A stretch of 64,000 bases of DNA from Anaerolineaceae bacterium. GTDB lineage: Bacteria; Chloroflexota; Anaerolineae; Anaerolineales; Anaerolineaceae. The notes under the pieces are model-generated. The model searched no databases. It had not been told where the DNA came from and saw only the letters and a program-made list of their open reading frames with translations. The stretch lies in contig DUMZ01000007.1 in the NCBI GenBank assembly GCA_012839565.1, positions 46,939-110,938 of the forward strand, in the 5' to 3' direction. The position numbers and the translations under genes were made by a program. Numbering within the stretch: position 1 is the stretch's first letter; every line of letters starts with the position of its first letter. Shown one piece after another: positions 35,849-44,201 of the stretch.

Positions 35849-36799
35849 TTATTTCTTCAGGCTCTCAATAAACCCTCTCATCTCCTCACTTATCTGCTCT
35901 TGTCTCAACTCATATACCGCATGGCCACAATCAAGGTCAATTGTTTGTGCTCCTGGCAGATCGGAAGCATAATCTTTCAGTGCCTTTATCCAGCTTTCTC
36001 CGCCTGTCTGGGAACCGTCTGAGATAAACATAAGCAAGGGTACATCAGGTTTAGGCTGGCTGTTGATTATCTCTATAGCTCTTAAGATATGTTTTCCTTC
36101 ATTACGAACGTTTTTATTTATAAGTTTTGTGTTGACAATGGCTCGGTATATTTCCTTTTCATTTTGTGTCAGGGAATCTGGCAACGCACTGTTGGGGAAA
36201 AACAATCTTACTAATCCGATTTCACGTCCAACAGCAACGAAATTTGTAAGCAAATCTTTTGTCCAGCTAAAATCATCCTTACTGTACGAATTTGGCACAG
36301 ACATATCAAGTCCCACAATCGCTACTACTTCATCAGGATAGGTTTGGGCCCAAAGTATCGCTTCAATGCCCGACATCGAGTGAGGACAAAGAATAAACGG
36401 TCCGTCTATACCTGCCTTCGAAAGCGCCTCTCTGTCCTGTCTGAGTATCGTCTCAAATGATCTTTCGCCGTCTGTCACATCGCTGAAACCATAGCCAAAT
36501 TTCTCAATAACAACTATCTTATAATCATTGCTAAGCAGACTGTAAAGAGGCTTGTATTCAAGTATCGGTAAACCAATCCCGGAACCTGACATAAATATTA
36601 GTGTGTGTTCTCCCTCGCCTTCGGTGTAGACACTCATTTTTTGACCGTCTACCTCAACCATTTGTCCGAGTGGTTCACGCAAGGGTGCCTCCTTTTTGAG
36701 CATAATTCTGTGATAAATGAAAACCACTAGCAGAAATACGACAAGGAGTATCCGAATGACGCGAGAAACTTTATTTTCCTTTTTCTTTTCTTTTTCCAT
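35849..36799 (-). CDS. Membrane-anchored alpha/beta hydrolase
   Basis: A 316-residue protein. A Lys/Glu-rich start and TM segment (about 12-28) precede the hydrolase domain with nucleophile PHSMSGIEAILW and a late histidine in DLDCGHAVYEL. It has the same overall plan as the other two island hydrolases, though the sequences differ. The substrate is unknown; no lid domain of standard lipases is obvious. It starts 18 nt after AAGGAAA; the spacing is loose. Confidence 0.73.
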   Translation of the reverse strand: MEKEKKKENKVSRVIRILLVVFLLVVFIYHRIMLKKEAPLREPLGQMVEVDGQKMSVYTEGEGEHTLIFMSGSGIGLPILEYKPLYSLLSNDYKIVVIEKFGYGFSDVTDGERSFETILRQDREALSKAGIDGPFILCPHSMSGIEAILWAQTYPDEVVAIVGLDMSVPNSYSKDDFSWTKDLLTNFVAVGREIGLVRLFFPNSALPDSLTQNEKEIYRAIVNTKLINKNVRNEGKHILRAIEIINSQPKPDVPLLMFISDGSQTGGESWIKALKDYASDLPGAQTIDLDCGHAVYELRQEQISEEMRGFIESLKK

Positions 36800-36883
36800 A
36801 TGATGATTATTTCCTTAAATTCTGAAATTATCTTCAATTATAATTTATAATTCAGGAAATGTCTTAAAAACTTTAGCGGCAGG

Positions 36884-37861
36884 TCAAACGGTCAAAAAAT
36901 AATACAACTTTTCGTCCTTTTGAATAAAATCCACTTCGCCTTTGTGTCTGAGATGTTCTATATGGGCATGGGCTTCGCCGGTTGCGAAGGATTTCTGCGA
37001 CTGAGGGAATTCATCAAAACTCCTGCTACGGATATCCCAATGCATGTGTTTGGTAACATCTCTTACGCTTGAGTATTCTTTAAGGGACAGGGCCTTTTTC
37101 ACCTCCGCGAGTCGCTTGGCATGATGTTGTTTTAGTTCGTCGATTCTTTCCCTGTGATTAGCGAGTAATTCTCTATGGGAAGAAAACAGATGCGCAATCT
37201 CCATCTCATAAACTTTGTCCAGATTTTTGAGATAAGTGCCCAAACTGTCACCCCATTCAAAGCCCCAGAATGTAATATTCGGTGTAATCTTTTTCAGAAT
37301 GTGGTCACCGCAAAAGAGCAACTGATGCTTTCTTTCATAAAGACCCGTCATACCAGGCGTATGACCCGAAAGGTCGATGATTTCAAAATCGTAGCCGCCT
37401 ATGCTCAGGGTATCACCGATGCCAGCTTCGGTATAATCGAGCATTCCTTCAAGCGCATATTTGTAACCGGGATGTTCTTCAATCTTAAAATTATCTTCTC
37501 CAAGTCCCTGAAGCATCGCGTTTTTAAATGTCGCATCCCAGGTATGATTGGGGTCATTTACCGCGTTTCCTTCGACCCGGCTTATATAAACCTCAAGACC
37601 CTTATCACGCAAAAATGTTGCCAAGCCGACATGGTCAGAATGGCGATGTGTCAGATAGAGAATGGTGTTTTCAAAATCAAGCCCATGTTTTTCAAAAATG
37701 TTCAACATGATTTCCCTTGTCTCTTCGGTGTTAAAACCACAATCAATAATCATTGAACGCTTATCGCCTTTGATGATAAAAAGGTTTAAACTCTTAAGCG
37801 GGTTGTTCGGAAGAGGAAGCGCTTCCATGAAAATGTTTTGATAGACTCCTTGCATAACCAT
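36884..37861 (-). CDS. MBL-fold metallo-hydrolase
   Basis: A 325-residue protein with an intact metallo-beta-lactamase site: H72-x-H74-x-D76-H77 (THRHSDHVG), the next histidine in LSGHTPGM and the aspartate in FCGDHIL. The C-terminal 80 residues form a helical/winged domain as in glyoxalase II-like and RNase-Z-unrelated MBL hydrolases. A thioester or lactone substrate is plausible but unproven. Unlike the host MBL gene at 4596, the metal ligands are complete. Confidence 0.83.
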   Translation of the reverse strand: MVMQGVYQNIFMEALPLPNNPLKSLNLFIIKGDKRSMIIDCGFNTEETREIMLNIFEKHGLDFENTILYLTHRHSDHVGLATFLRDKGLEVYISRVEGNAVNDPNHTWDATFKNAMLQGLGEDNFKIEEHPGYKYALEGMLDYTEAGIGDTLSIGGYDFEIIDLSGHTPGMTGLYERKHQLLFCGDHILKKITPNITFWGFEWGDSLGTYLKNLDKVYEMEIAHLFSSHRELLANHRERIDELKQHHAKRLAEVKKALSLKEYSSVRDVTKHMHWDIRSRSFDEFPQSQKSFATGEAHAHIEHLRHKGEVDFIQKDEKLYYFLTV

Positions 37862-37995
37862 TCCTTTTTAAAATATTTGTTTAGCATCAAAGACACTTGA
37901 GACATCCAGTGCGACAATACGCTTTTCTTATTTTATCCATCATTCACTAAAACGGAGCCAAACATCGCAATTCAAGTATCATATCAAGAAATCAT

Positions 37996-38241
37996 TCAGT
38001 TCTTAACGCTATTGATTGCGTTGATAATTGCTTTTTCCATCGCTTCAACGGTAAGAATTTCCACAAGCGTGATATCACTCTCGATTTCACCCGTTGCCAT
38101 TACAAAAACAGTGTCACCAACAAAAGCCGTGTGAGCTGGTAATATTCTCCTGGCAAGGGCATATTGAGCTAATTGTGCGGTTTTGTTTGCACGAAAAGGG
38201 AATAAAAAAAGCCCATTAGAACAATATGCTGACATTACCAT
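37996..38241 (-). pseudogene. C-terminal remnant of a P1-family (DmpA-type) peptidase
   Basis: The 81-residue frame contains the conserved end of P1/S58 aminopeptidases: LARRILPAHTAFVGDTVF, then MATGEIESD and a helix VEAMEKAIINAINSV. The N-terminal two thirds of the protein are missing. Its first 26 bp overlap the end of the TraX gene, so the upstream part was replaced when that gene arrived. The first residues are not peptidase-like. It is probably not functional. Confidence 0.65.
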
Positions 38242-38959
38242 ACATCATTATTCTAAGTACGCCAATGATGACTAAATGTGCCGGATAGTAAATATAGAAA
38301 AACCATTTCAACCAGCCTGCTTTCCCGCGTTCGCCGTTATATTGTTTCATAAAAGGATATACCAGAAAAGCGAATAACGATACGATGCCATAAGTCTTGT
38401 TTACAAAGAAGAACGATATCGCTGCATAAAGTAAGACCCACATCATCATAATGAGTGTCTGTTTATTGAGATTTCCACGGTTCCTATGAATACCGATGAT
38501 GGCCAGCACAGCGATACAACTCCAGTCAGCTGGAAAAGAGGTCCAAATCAGAATAAAGATGAGTATGTTCTTTATCACATTACTCATTCCTTTAATTTCT
38601 GTATCCTGAAGCCATAAAACCAACACAGCCACAAACAAGGGATACATCACACTGGTTTGATTAAACACACCCGACCTAAACGGCACAAAATCAAGCCCAA
38701 ATGCAAAGCAGTAAGCAAAGTGTGAGATGATTGCGAATATGCCCAATCTGAGCAAATATTTCTTGACGTCACGTGTATGATGATAGCCTTCTGCTATGAA
38801 GAACCACATAATCGGAGCTGTTAGTCTCCCGATGATGTGCATTGCAATCGGCAAAGGCTTGGCAGGAAAAGATGGATACAACAAATCTGCAATATGGTCA
38901 ATTGTCATCGCGATGATGGCAATGATTTTAAGGTGATTAGCATTTAAACGCTTTTCCAT
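38216..38959 (-). CDS. TraX-family membrane protein
   Basis: A 247-residue protein with about eight TM segments. TraX family start: LKIIAIIAMTIDHIADLLYP with the conserved Asp-His, followed by MHIIGRLTAPIMWFFIAEGY. TraX of the F plasmid acetylates pilin, but chromosomal homologues in Bacillota are probably acyltransferases of other polymers. Good GGAGG site before the ATG. Its 3' end runs 26 bp into the P1-peptidase remnant. Confidence 0.85.
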   Translation of the reverse strand: MEKRLNANHLKIIAIIAMTIDHIADLLYPSFPAKPLPIAMHIIGRLTAPIMWFFIAEGYHHTRDVKKYLLRLGIFAIISHFAYCFAFGLDFVPFRSGVFNQTSVMYPLFVAVLVLWLQDTEIKGMSNVIKNILIFILIWTSFPADWSCIAVLAIIGIHRNRGNLNKQTLIMMMWVLLYAAISFFFVNKTYGIVSLFAFLVYPFMKQYNGERGKAGWLKWFFYIYYPAHLVIIGVLRIMMYGNVSILF

Positions 38960-39113
38960 CTATTCCTCCACAAAACAGAAGCTATCGGTCATTTTTGTCA
39001 CAACTCAAATTATACAATTCCCAAATGGATAAAGCCTTTCGGATTCAAGCTTTTAAGTAAAGTTTTCGTCTGAAATCGGAGCTTAAATGTTATCAGTTAC
39101 AACAAACTTGATT

Positions 39114-39461
39114 TTATCGGCTTAATAAAATGCCTTTCATAAACGGCGTTTCATTATGGGTTTTGTAGATGATAGCCTTTTCTTCTTCTGTACACCCAAT
39201 CAGGATTTTGATTTCGGAATCTTTCTTCACCAAATCAACAATACACATGATAGCATCTATCCTCTTTTCGCCACTTCCGACCCACACATCTATTCCTGCG
39301 CTATCCATTGCTGATGTGTCTTTTAAATAGCCATAATCAACCCGATAAATAAACTCAGAATACCTGGGATGGACTGATCCCTTTGGTCTGTCAATGACAA
39401 TTTCCGACCCAGCCACCAATTTATCCAGTGCGTCCCAAAATGCGCTGTTATTTTGCACCAT
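39114..39461 (-). CDS. Small inorganic-pyrophosphatase-like protein
   Basis: A 115-residue protein resembling the short Bacillota proteins annotated as inorganic pyrophosphatase. It has EIVIDRPKGSVHPRY and VDYGYLKDT, corresponding to the family's EIPKGS and NYGFIP strands. The Asp-rich core DGDPLDVL is replaced by MDSAGIDVWVG. With several metal-binding aspartates missing and a length about two thirds of standard family I enzymes, pyrophosphatase activity is doubtful. Confidence 0.6.
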   Translation of the reverse strand: MVQNNSAFWDALDKLVAGSEIVIDRPKGSVHPRYSEFIYRVDYGYLKDTSAMDSAGIDVWVGSGEKRIDAIMCIVDLVKKDSEIKILIGCTEEEKAIIYKTHNETPFMKGILLSR

Positions 39462-39566
39462 GTCTATTTCTTACACATTCCTAATTCGTTATCCGTTACC
39501 TTCAATGAAAAAACAACTTCTTTCTCTGCGTTTCCCCTGCAGTAATGGATTTTTCCCTGTGGCAAG

Positions 39567-40049
39567 CTACGGATTAATGCCCTTCTCTCTATTATATTTA
39601 TCCAACGCTGCTTGCAAACTTGCGTTTTCAGCACGCTCTTTCAGCCTGCTTAATAATCCACTGATAAGCGTGCTTATCGTAAATGATAAAATGAAACCGC
39701 CCCAAGCCTTTAGGTTGTTCACAGGAAACCAGTCGAACAAAACAATCAGAACCGCAGTTGCGACCATAATAGTCAGAAAAAACAGTACATTTCTCAAAAC
39801 AACCGTCATGTTTTTTATCCATCGGTCTGCAAGATAAATATTCTGAGCGATAACTATAATACTTGCAAGGAGCAGTAACTGTAATAATGTTGCTGTGGAG
39901 AGTCCTGCGCTTCCTAATCTGAACAGGGACGAAAAATCACCTACATAATCTCCTACTATTAAACTGAGTAGAATATAAACAAATACAATAACGCCATACA
40001 TAGTAAAGACGTCGGATATATAGTTAAAAATTGTTTTCTTACTTTCCAT
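39567..40049 (-). CDS. DUF3021-like membrane protein (module B)
   Basis: A 160-residue protein with four TM segments (about 16-33, 50-72, 82-105, 115-135) and a helical charged C-terminus (RLKERAENASLQAALDKY). It follows the module-B LytTR gene by 2 nt. By position and topology it corresponds to the inhibitor-type membrane protein of LytTR systems, although the sequence is clearly different from its module-A counterpart. Confidence 0.68.
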   Translation of the reverse strand: MESKKTIFNYISDVFTMYGVIVFVYILLSLIVGDYVGDFSSLFRLGSAGLSTATLLQLLLLASIIVIAQNIYLADRWIKNMTVVLRNVLFFLTIMVATAVLIVLFDWFPVNNLKAWGGFILSFTISTLISGLLSRLKERAENASLQAALDKYNREKGINP

Positions 40050-40051
40050 TG

Positions 40052-40492
40052 CTATTTCAACCCCAGCTTTCTTCTTAATTCATCCGAATACATACGCGAC
40101 ACAATAATCTGTTCACCGTTTTGTAAAGTCAGCCTGATTTTCCTGTCAAATTCTGCTCTAAGGCTTTTTACCTTTCTTAAATTGACTATAGTCTGTTTAC
40201 TTACACGGAGAAAGTCGCGTTCTACAAGTTCCATCTCTATTTCGTACAATTTCAAATCTGATTCGTAGATTTCATCTTCCGTATAAACAAGTATCTTTCG
40301 ATCAACCGTATCAATATACAGAATTTTTTCTATATCCAATAAATATGTCTCGTCGTTGTGTCTTACGCCAATCTGCATATTGATCATTCGCATAAGCGCA
40401 ATCATTTTTTCAATCTCTTGCGTTATTTTCGGTGTACGTATTATCACTTCCGTATTTGCATATTTATCATCGACATCAATTTCTATCCTCAT
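40052..40492 (-). CDS. LytTR-domain transcriptional regulator (module B)
   Basis: A 146-residue stand-alone LytTR protein. The domain spans about 45-143 (ILYIDTVDRKILVYTEDEIY, then DFLRVSKQTIVNLRKVKSL and IIVSRMYSDELRRKL). It shares its plan and several motifs with the module-A regulator (EFDRKIRLTLQNGEQ against ELNRTLLLTLCDGEQ). It starts immediately after the permease stop with no gap, so it is translated as part of the ABC operon. Confidence 0.86.
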   Translation of the reverse strand: MRIEIDVDDKYANTEVIIRTPKITQEIEKMIALMRMINMQIGVRHNDETYLLDIEKILYIDTVDRKILVYTEDEIYESDLKLYEIEMELVERDFLRVSKQTIVNLRKVKSLRAEFDRKIRLTLQNGEQIIVSRMYSDELRRKLGLK

Positions 40493-41179
40493 TTATTCCA
40501 GCCCTTTTCTTCTGAATGCTATAAAAAACAGCACGATGAACACCGCCGCATTTATCATAATAATTATGATACTTTCTCCAATACCTTTATCAAAACTCAT
40601 TTTGTTGAGTAAGACACTTATTTGTTGAGTATACAAGATTTTTGCAACTTTCTCGATTGTTCGGTTAAATTGAGCCAGCATCGGTCCGAAACTTAAGATT
40701 GCCATCGCAGGCATAACAAGCGATGTGGACACCATCTGATTTTTTGCAAATATTCCTATACAGCCTCCTAGCACTATCGATATCACAAAGCCAAGTCCCA
40801 TGATAAGTAAATAGAACAATATATTCTCTTTTTCAAGACCCGTAGCCATTACTCCCGCGCCAGCCATACATATGGTCCAGACATAGATACCGACACCCGC
40901 CAAATACTCCCAAGGCGCAACATTTGCCATCATTAATACTCTCAAAGTATTTTTTTCTTTTTCTTCCGAAATAATCGCAACCATAGCTGTTAAAGGGGCC
41001 ATGCCCATATACATCACGGAAAACAATTTGGTAAAAAATGCGTCCGGCATACCATCTAACTTAATAGCGTTTTCCATAATCAATGTCATGACAGGAAAAA
41101 GGACAAATTGAATAAGCACAACCTTATTTTTTATTGTATCCTTAATTTGCTTTTTGATGATGATAAGAATATTTCGCAT
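40493..41179 (-). CDS. ABC-2 type permease (module B)
   Basis: A 228-residue membrane protein with six TM segments and the ABC-2 motif ISEEKEKNTLRVLMMANVAPWEYL. It abuts both neighbours (ATPase upstream, LytTR downstream) without intergenic bases. It exports an unknown compound together with the ATPase. Confidence 0.85.
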   Translation of the reverse strand: MRNILIIIKKQIKDTIKNKVVLIQFVLFPVMTLIMENAIKLDGMPDAFFTKLFSVMYMGMAPLTAMVAIISEEKEKNTLRVLMMANVAPWEYLAGVGIYVWTICMAGAGVMATGLEKENILFYLLIMGLGFVISIVLGGCIGIFAKNQMVSTSLVMPAMAILSFGPMLAQFNRTIEKVAKILYTQQISVLLNKMSFDKGIGESIIIIMINAAVFIVLFFIAFRRKGLE

Positions 41180-42028
41180 TTATGCATCCTCCTGAAGTTT
41201 TCTTCCCGTAAGTTCCAAAAAAACTGTTTCCAAATTTGGTTCCGATGAGTGTATGGTTTCAATGATGCCCGCTTCAAACAATCTGGAAATTTCTGTTGCG
41301 GATTCTTTTCCATGTTTCAGTTCAAGGTCTTCTCCTGATGATAAATGCAACTTTATTTTTTTCTGATGATTATATTTCCTGCATATTTCCTGTGGCGCTC
41401 CCATTTCAACAATAACGCCTTCGTTCAAAAGTGCAACGGTATCGCATAGCGCTGCCGCTTCTTCCATATTGTGTGTTGTGAGAAATATGGTAACCCCAGT
41501 CTCTTTCTTCTCCAGAATTATCTTGTGTATCGACTTCATGGTCTGCGGGTCCAGCCCACTCGTAGGCTCATCTAAAAAGATGAGTTTCGGTGAGTGCAGA
41601 AAAACTCTTGCAAGCTGGAGTCTCGTCCGCATTCCTTTGGACAAATTCATTGCCGGCTTTCTCATCGCGTCCTGCAATCCAACCATCTTTAAGGTTTCTT
41701 TAATTTTGCTGTGTGGAATGCCATAAATATCCGCAAAAATCTGTAAATTTTCAACGCATGAAAATCTTTCGTATACACCAAATTCGTCCATCATAATGCC
41801 GATATTCTTTTTGTCTTCTCCCGTAAGAATTTCGACATTTTTGCCCAAAGTTTTTACAGAACCAGCCTCAAATGAAAGCTGCCCCGTCAATATTTTGATG
41901 AGAGTAGTTTTCCCGGCACCTGACGGACCGAGTAATCCGAATATTTCCCCGGCTGGAATATCAAAATTTACTCCTGACAAAACAGTTTTATCGGCAAAAT
42001 TTTTATATACATTCTTACATTGAATCAT
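41180..42028 (-). CDS. ABC transporter ATP-binding protein (module B)
   Basis: A 282-residue ATPase: Walker A GPSGAGKTT, signature NLSKGMRTRLQLARVFL, Walker B LIFLDEPTSGLDP, H-loop FLTTHNM. The C-terminal 60 residues form an extra domain (GKESATEISRLFEAGIIETI) seen in antimicrobial-peptide and drug exporters. It starts after AAGGAGG. First gene of the module-B operon; the order differs from module A, where LytTR comes first. Confidence 0.9.
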   Translation of the reverse strand: MIQCKNVYKNFADKTVLSGVNFDIPAGEIFGLLGPSGAGKTTLIKILTGQLSFEAGSVKTLGKNVEILTGEDKKNIGIMMDEFGVYERFSCVENLQIFADIYGIPHSKIKETLKMVGLQDAMRKPAMNLSKGMRTRLQLARVFLHSPKLIFLDEPTSGLDPQTMKSIHKIILEKKETGVTIFLTTHNMEEAAALCDTVALLNEGVIVEMGAPQEICRKYNHQKKIKLHLSSGEDLELKHGKESATEISRLFEAGIIETIHSSEPNLETVFLELTGRKLQEDA

Positions 42029-42224
42029 GGTTGCCTCCTTTTTAGCTGTTTGATATTTCTATGCTAAAAGACTGACCTTTTAAAATCAATGCCTCAAAGT
42101 CTAAGTTGCCGATAAAGCTATTTTAGTTGCCAATATTTTCGATTTTGCTGATGACGCTATCACGTCTAAGCTTGATAAGTAAGCCCTGGAGTAACAGGTT
42201 TATCTGAATAGCCTTTTCTCTATA

Positions 42225-42818
42225 TCAGGAGATTTTATACAAGTCGTCACCGTGAAACATGATTTTGTCATTCTTTCCTGATTGCTTTAAGACTAAAATC
42301 ACGTTATACACATCAGGATACGGTGAAACCATTCCCGCACAGGCCATGCCAAACATCAAACCATTAAACACTGTTGCCTGTGGTGGCGCCAATAAAAACA
42401 ACGTTAAAGGTACAATTCCAAGCAGGAACGGCAATAAACACATAACTATAAAGCGGGTTCTGCTTAATGGATAAGACGCCAAAGCCACAAAGACCAACTT
42501 GCCTTTTAACTTACCAATAGTTACCTGCGCTTCCTTGGGATAAACGATGGCGTGTAACCATTCATGAACTATTAGAAGGACGAATCCCAGTAGCAAACCA
42601 CCCAGGATAGCCGGCCGGGAAACAACTCCTGAATGACTTAAGTGCGTTTTCGTGACCAATGCCAAAATCATCACAAAACAAAGTATTAGCGCAACAGGCA
42701 TGGATTTCTTCATCATCTCTTCTATTGAAGAAGGGGCTTTGAGTTTTTTCGCATTCTTAGGAAGCTTTCCACACTGATATTCACTTACATTATCAATTGA
42801 TCTTACGAACTTTATCAT
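42225..42818 (-). CDS. DUF3267-type membrane protein with HExxH-like motif
   Basis: A 197-residue protein with about four TM segments and the sequence VHEWLHAIVYP, the HExxH of the DUF3267 family of putative membrane zinc proteases. The ATG at 42818 follows GAGA loosely; the frame is open to an ATG at 42872, which lacks a ribosome site and adds a basic stretch. It is the last gene of foreign style before the host-like phosphodiesterase gene. Confidence 0.7.
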   Translation of the reverse strand: MIKFVRSIDNVSEYQCGKLPKNAKKLKAPSSIEEMMKKSMPVALILCFVMILALVTKTHLSHSGVVSRPAILGGLLLGFVLLIVHEWLHAIVYPKEAQVTIGKLKGKLVFVALASYPLSRTRFIVMCLLPFLLGIVPLTLFLLAPPQATVFNGLMFGMACAGMVSPYPDVYNVILVLKQSGKNDKIMFHGDDLYKIS

Positions 42819-42917
42819 TTCATTTCGTCTCAACAAATAAGCAATTCCAGGTCGTCGCGCCTTTTTCCTCATCGCATTATGATGACATTATTCCCCTCAT
42901 CAAAAGCCCTTAATCAG

Positions 42918-44189
42918 CTAAAGCTCAAAGCCTAACAAAGGCACCAGCATTTCATCTTCGTGTAAACCGCCGTGCCTGCCCAACAAACGATTAAGCTTTT
43001 TGGGCCACCACAAATAAGTCTCAGGTTTTGTTGGCACAGCGATAAGATCACCGATGCGGTTTTCCAAATCAGAATGGGGTGTTCCTTTGCCAAAAAGTTC
43101 CATTTGCAAAGCTTGCTCACGGTTTATAAATTTAAACTCACCTGGCCAGGTCGTTTCAAAATATTTTTTTACGGCTTCATCTTGCCCGCTTTTAATATAT
43201 AAGAAAGGCAAACGCGCTTCACAAGTTGGGGGCATGACCAACAACTTGCGCAGTTCAGGATGATTTGCCAAATTAAAATGTTCATCAAAAGGTGTCGTAA
43301 CTGATCCATGGTCGGCGGTAAGCAAGACCAAAGTTTCACCTGGCTTTCTTTTGTTGACATTTTCCATCAAAAGCCGTTCAAGACTATGGCTAAAATTTTT
43401 GAAGGAATCGACACCCGCTTCAGCATAGGTGCCATAACGATGCGCCAGTGTATCTACGATGCTCCAATAAACATACACGAACTGACGTCTGAGATTTGGG
43501 CTTAACAAAAGCTGGCGAACCTTCACCCACAAATCGGACTCACTGGAGTAACCATGAAAAGTCGTATCGTTCAAATGCATTCGTGAAAGTCCCGAACCAA
43601 CAATATGCGAAGGCATCACAGCATGAGTATCAATACCCCATTTCTTAAAATGTGTGCCGATAGGATCCATACCCAAAAAAGTTTCTGGGTCAAAACCCGC
43701 GCGCGCCAATCCGCCCATATCCCCTTCAAAAGTGGCAGGCATATGAAAGATATTGTTGATAGACATACCCAGCTGCCAAAGCCACATCTCATAGCCAATG
43801 ATGCCATGTTGGCTGGGCGTACTACCCGTCCAGATGCTGGTTAATGCCGATGCTGTTGTGCTCGGGCAAATACTGGTCAGCGGGAAAAGATGCCCCGCCT
43901 CAGTCTGTGCCTGCCAAAAAGGGACTTGCCCATCATTCATCCACTGACACAGCTGCTTATAACCCAGTGCGTCTACCAAAATAACCAGCACTTGTTTGTA
44001 GTTCTTCGCAAAGTGCTGGGTGATGCTTTCGTGCAAAGGCGCGGCAGGCAAAGCTTTTCCGCCCAGCCATGCGCTCACACTGGGCATAATATTCGCGATT
44101 CCAAAGCCGTCATACGAAGGCAATATGCTTTCCGGCACACCATCCATTGATTTCAAATGTTTCATAACAAGTTCTTCATGTATAGGCAT
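42918..44189 (-). CDS. Alkaline-phosphatase-superfamily phosphodiesterase (NPP-like)
   Basis: A 423-residue cytoplasmic protein. Metal and nucleophile sites: D73 in ILVDALGYKQL, the Thr in CPSTTASALTSIW (about residue 111-112), D-H pairs in SIVDTLAHRYG and LLTADHGSV, and a late His in RHGGLHEDE. It resembles nucleotide pyrophosphatase/phosphodiesterase enzymes. No signal peptide. It lies 12 nt after a nucleoside phosphorylase gene, suggesting nucleotide turnover. Codon use returns to host style. Confidence 0.83.
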   Translation of the reverse strand: MPIHEELVMKHLKSMDGVPESILPSYDGFGIANIMPSVSAWLGGKALPAAPLHESITQHFAKNYKQVLVILVDALGYKQLCQWMNDGQVPFWQAQTEAGHLFPLTSICPSTTASALTSIWTGSTPSQHGIIGYEMWLWQLGMSINNIFHMPATFEGDMGGLARAGFDPETFLGMDPIGTHFKKWGIDTHAVMPSHIVGSGLSRMHLNDTTFHGYSSESDLWVKVRQLLLSPNLRRQFVYVYWSIVDTLAHRYGTYAEAGVDSFKNFSHSLERLLMENVNKRKPGETLVLLTADHGSVTTPFDEHFNLANHPELRKLLVMPPTCEARLPFLYIKSGQDEAVKKYFETTWPGEFKFINREQALQMELFGKGTPHSDLENRIGDLIAVPTKPETYLWWPKKLNRLLGRHGGLHEDEMLVPLLGFEL

Positions 44190-44201
44190 AATCTCTCCAA
44201 T

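Noticed and set aside
24626..42900. CRISPR array, integrase or transposase in the island
   Set aside because: No spaced repeats of CRISPR type and no tyrosine or serine recombinase or DDE motif was found on either strand.
42896..42925. Third copy of the acpS-end repeat at the right island edge
   Set aside because: Only seven-base pieces (CAAAAGC, GCTAAAG) match and not in register; not above chance.
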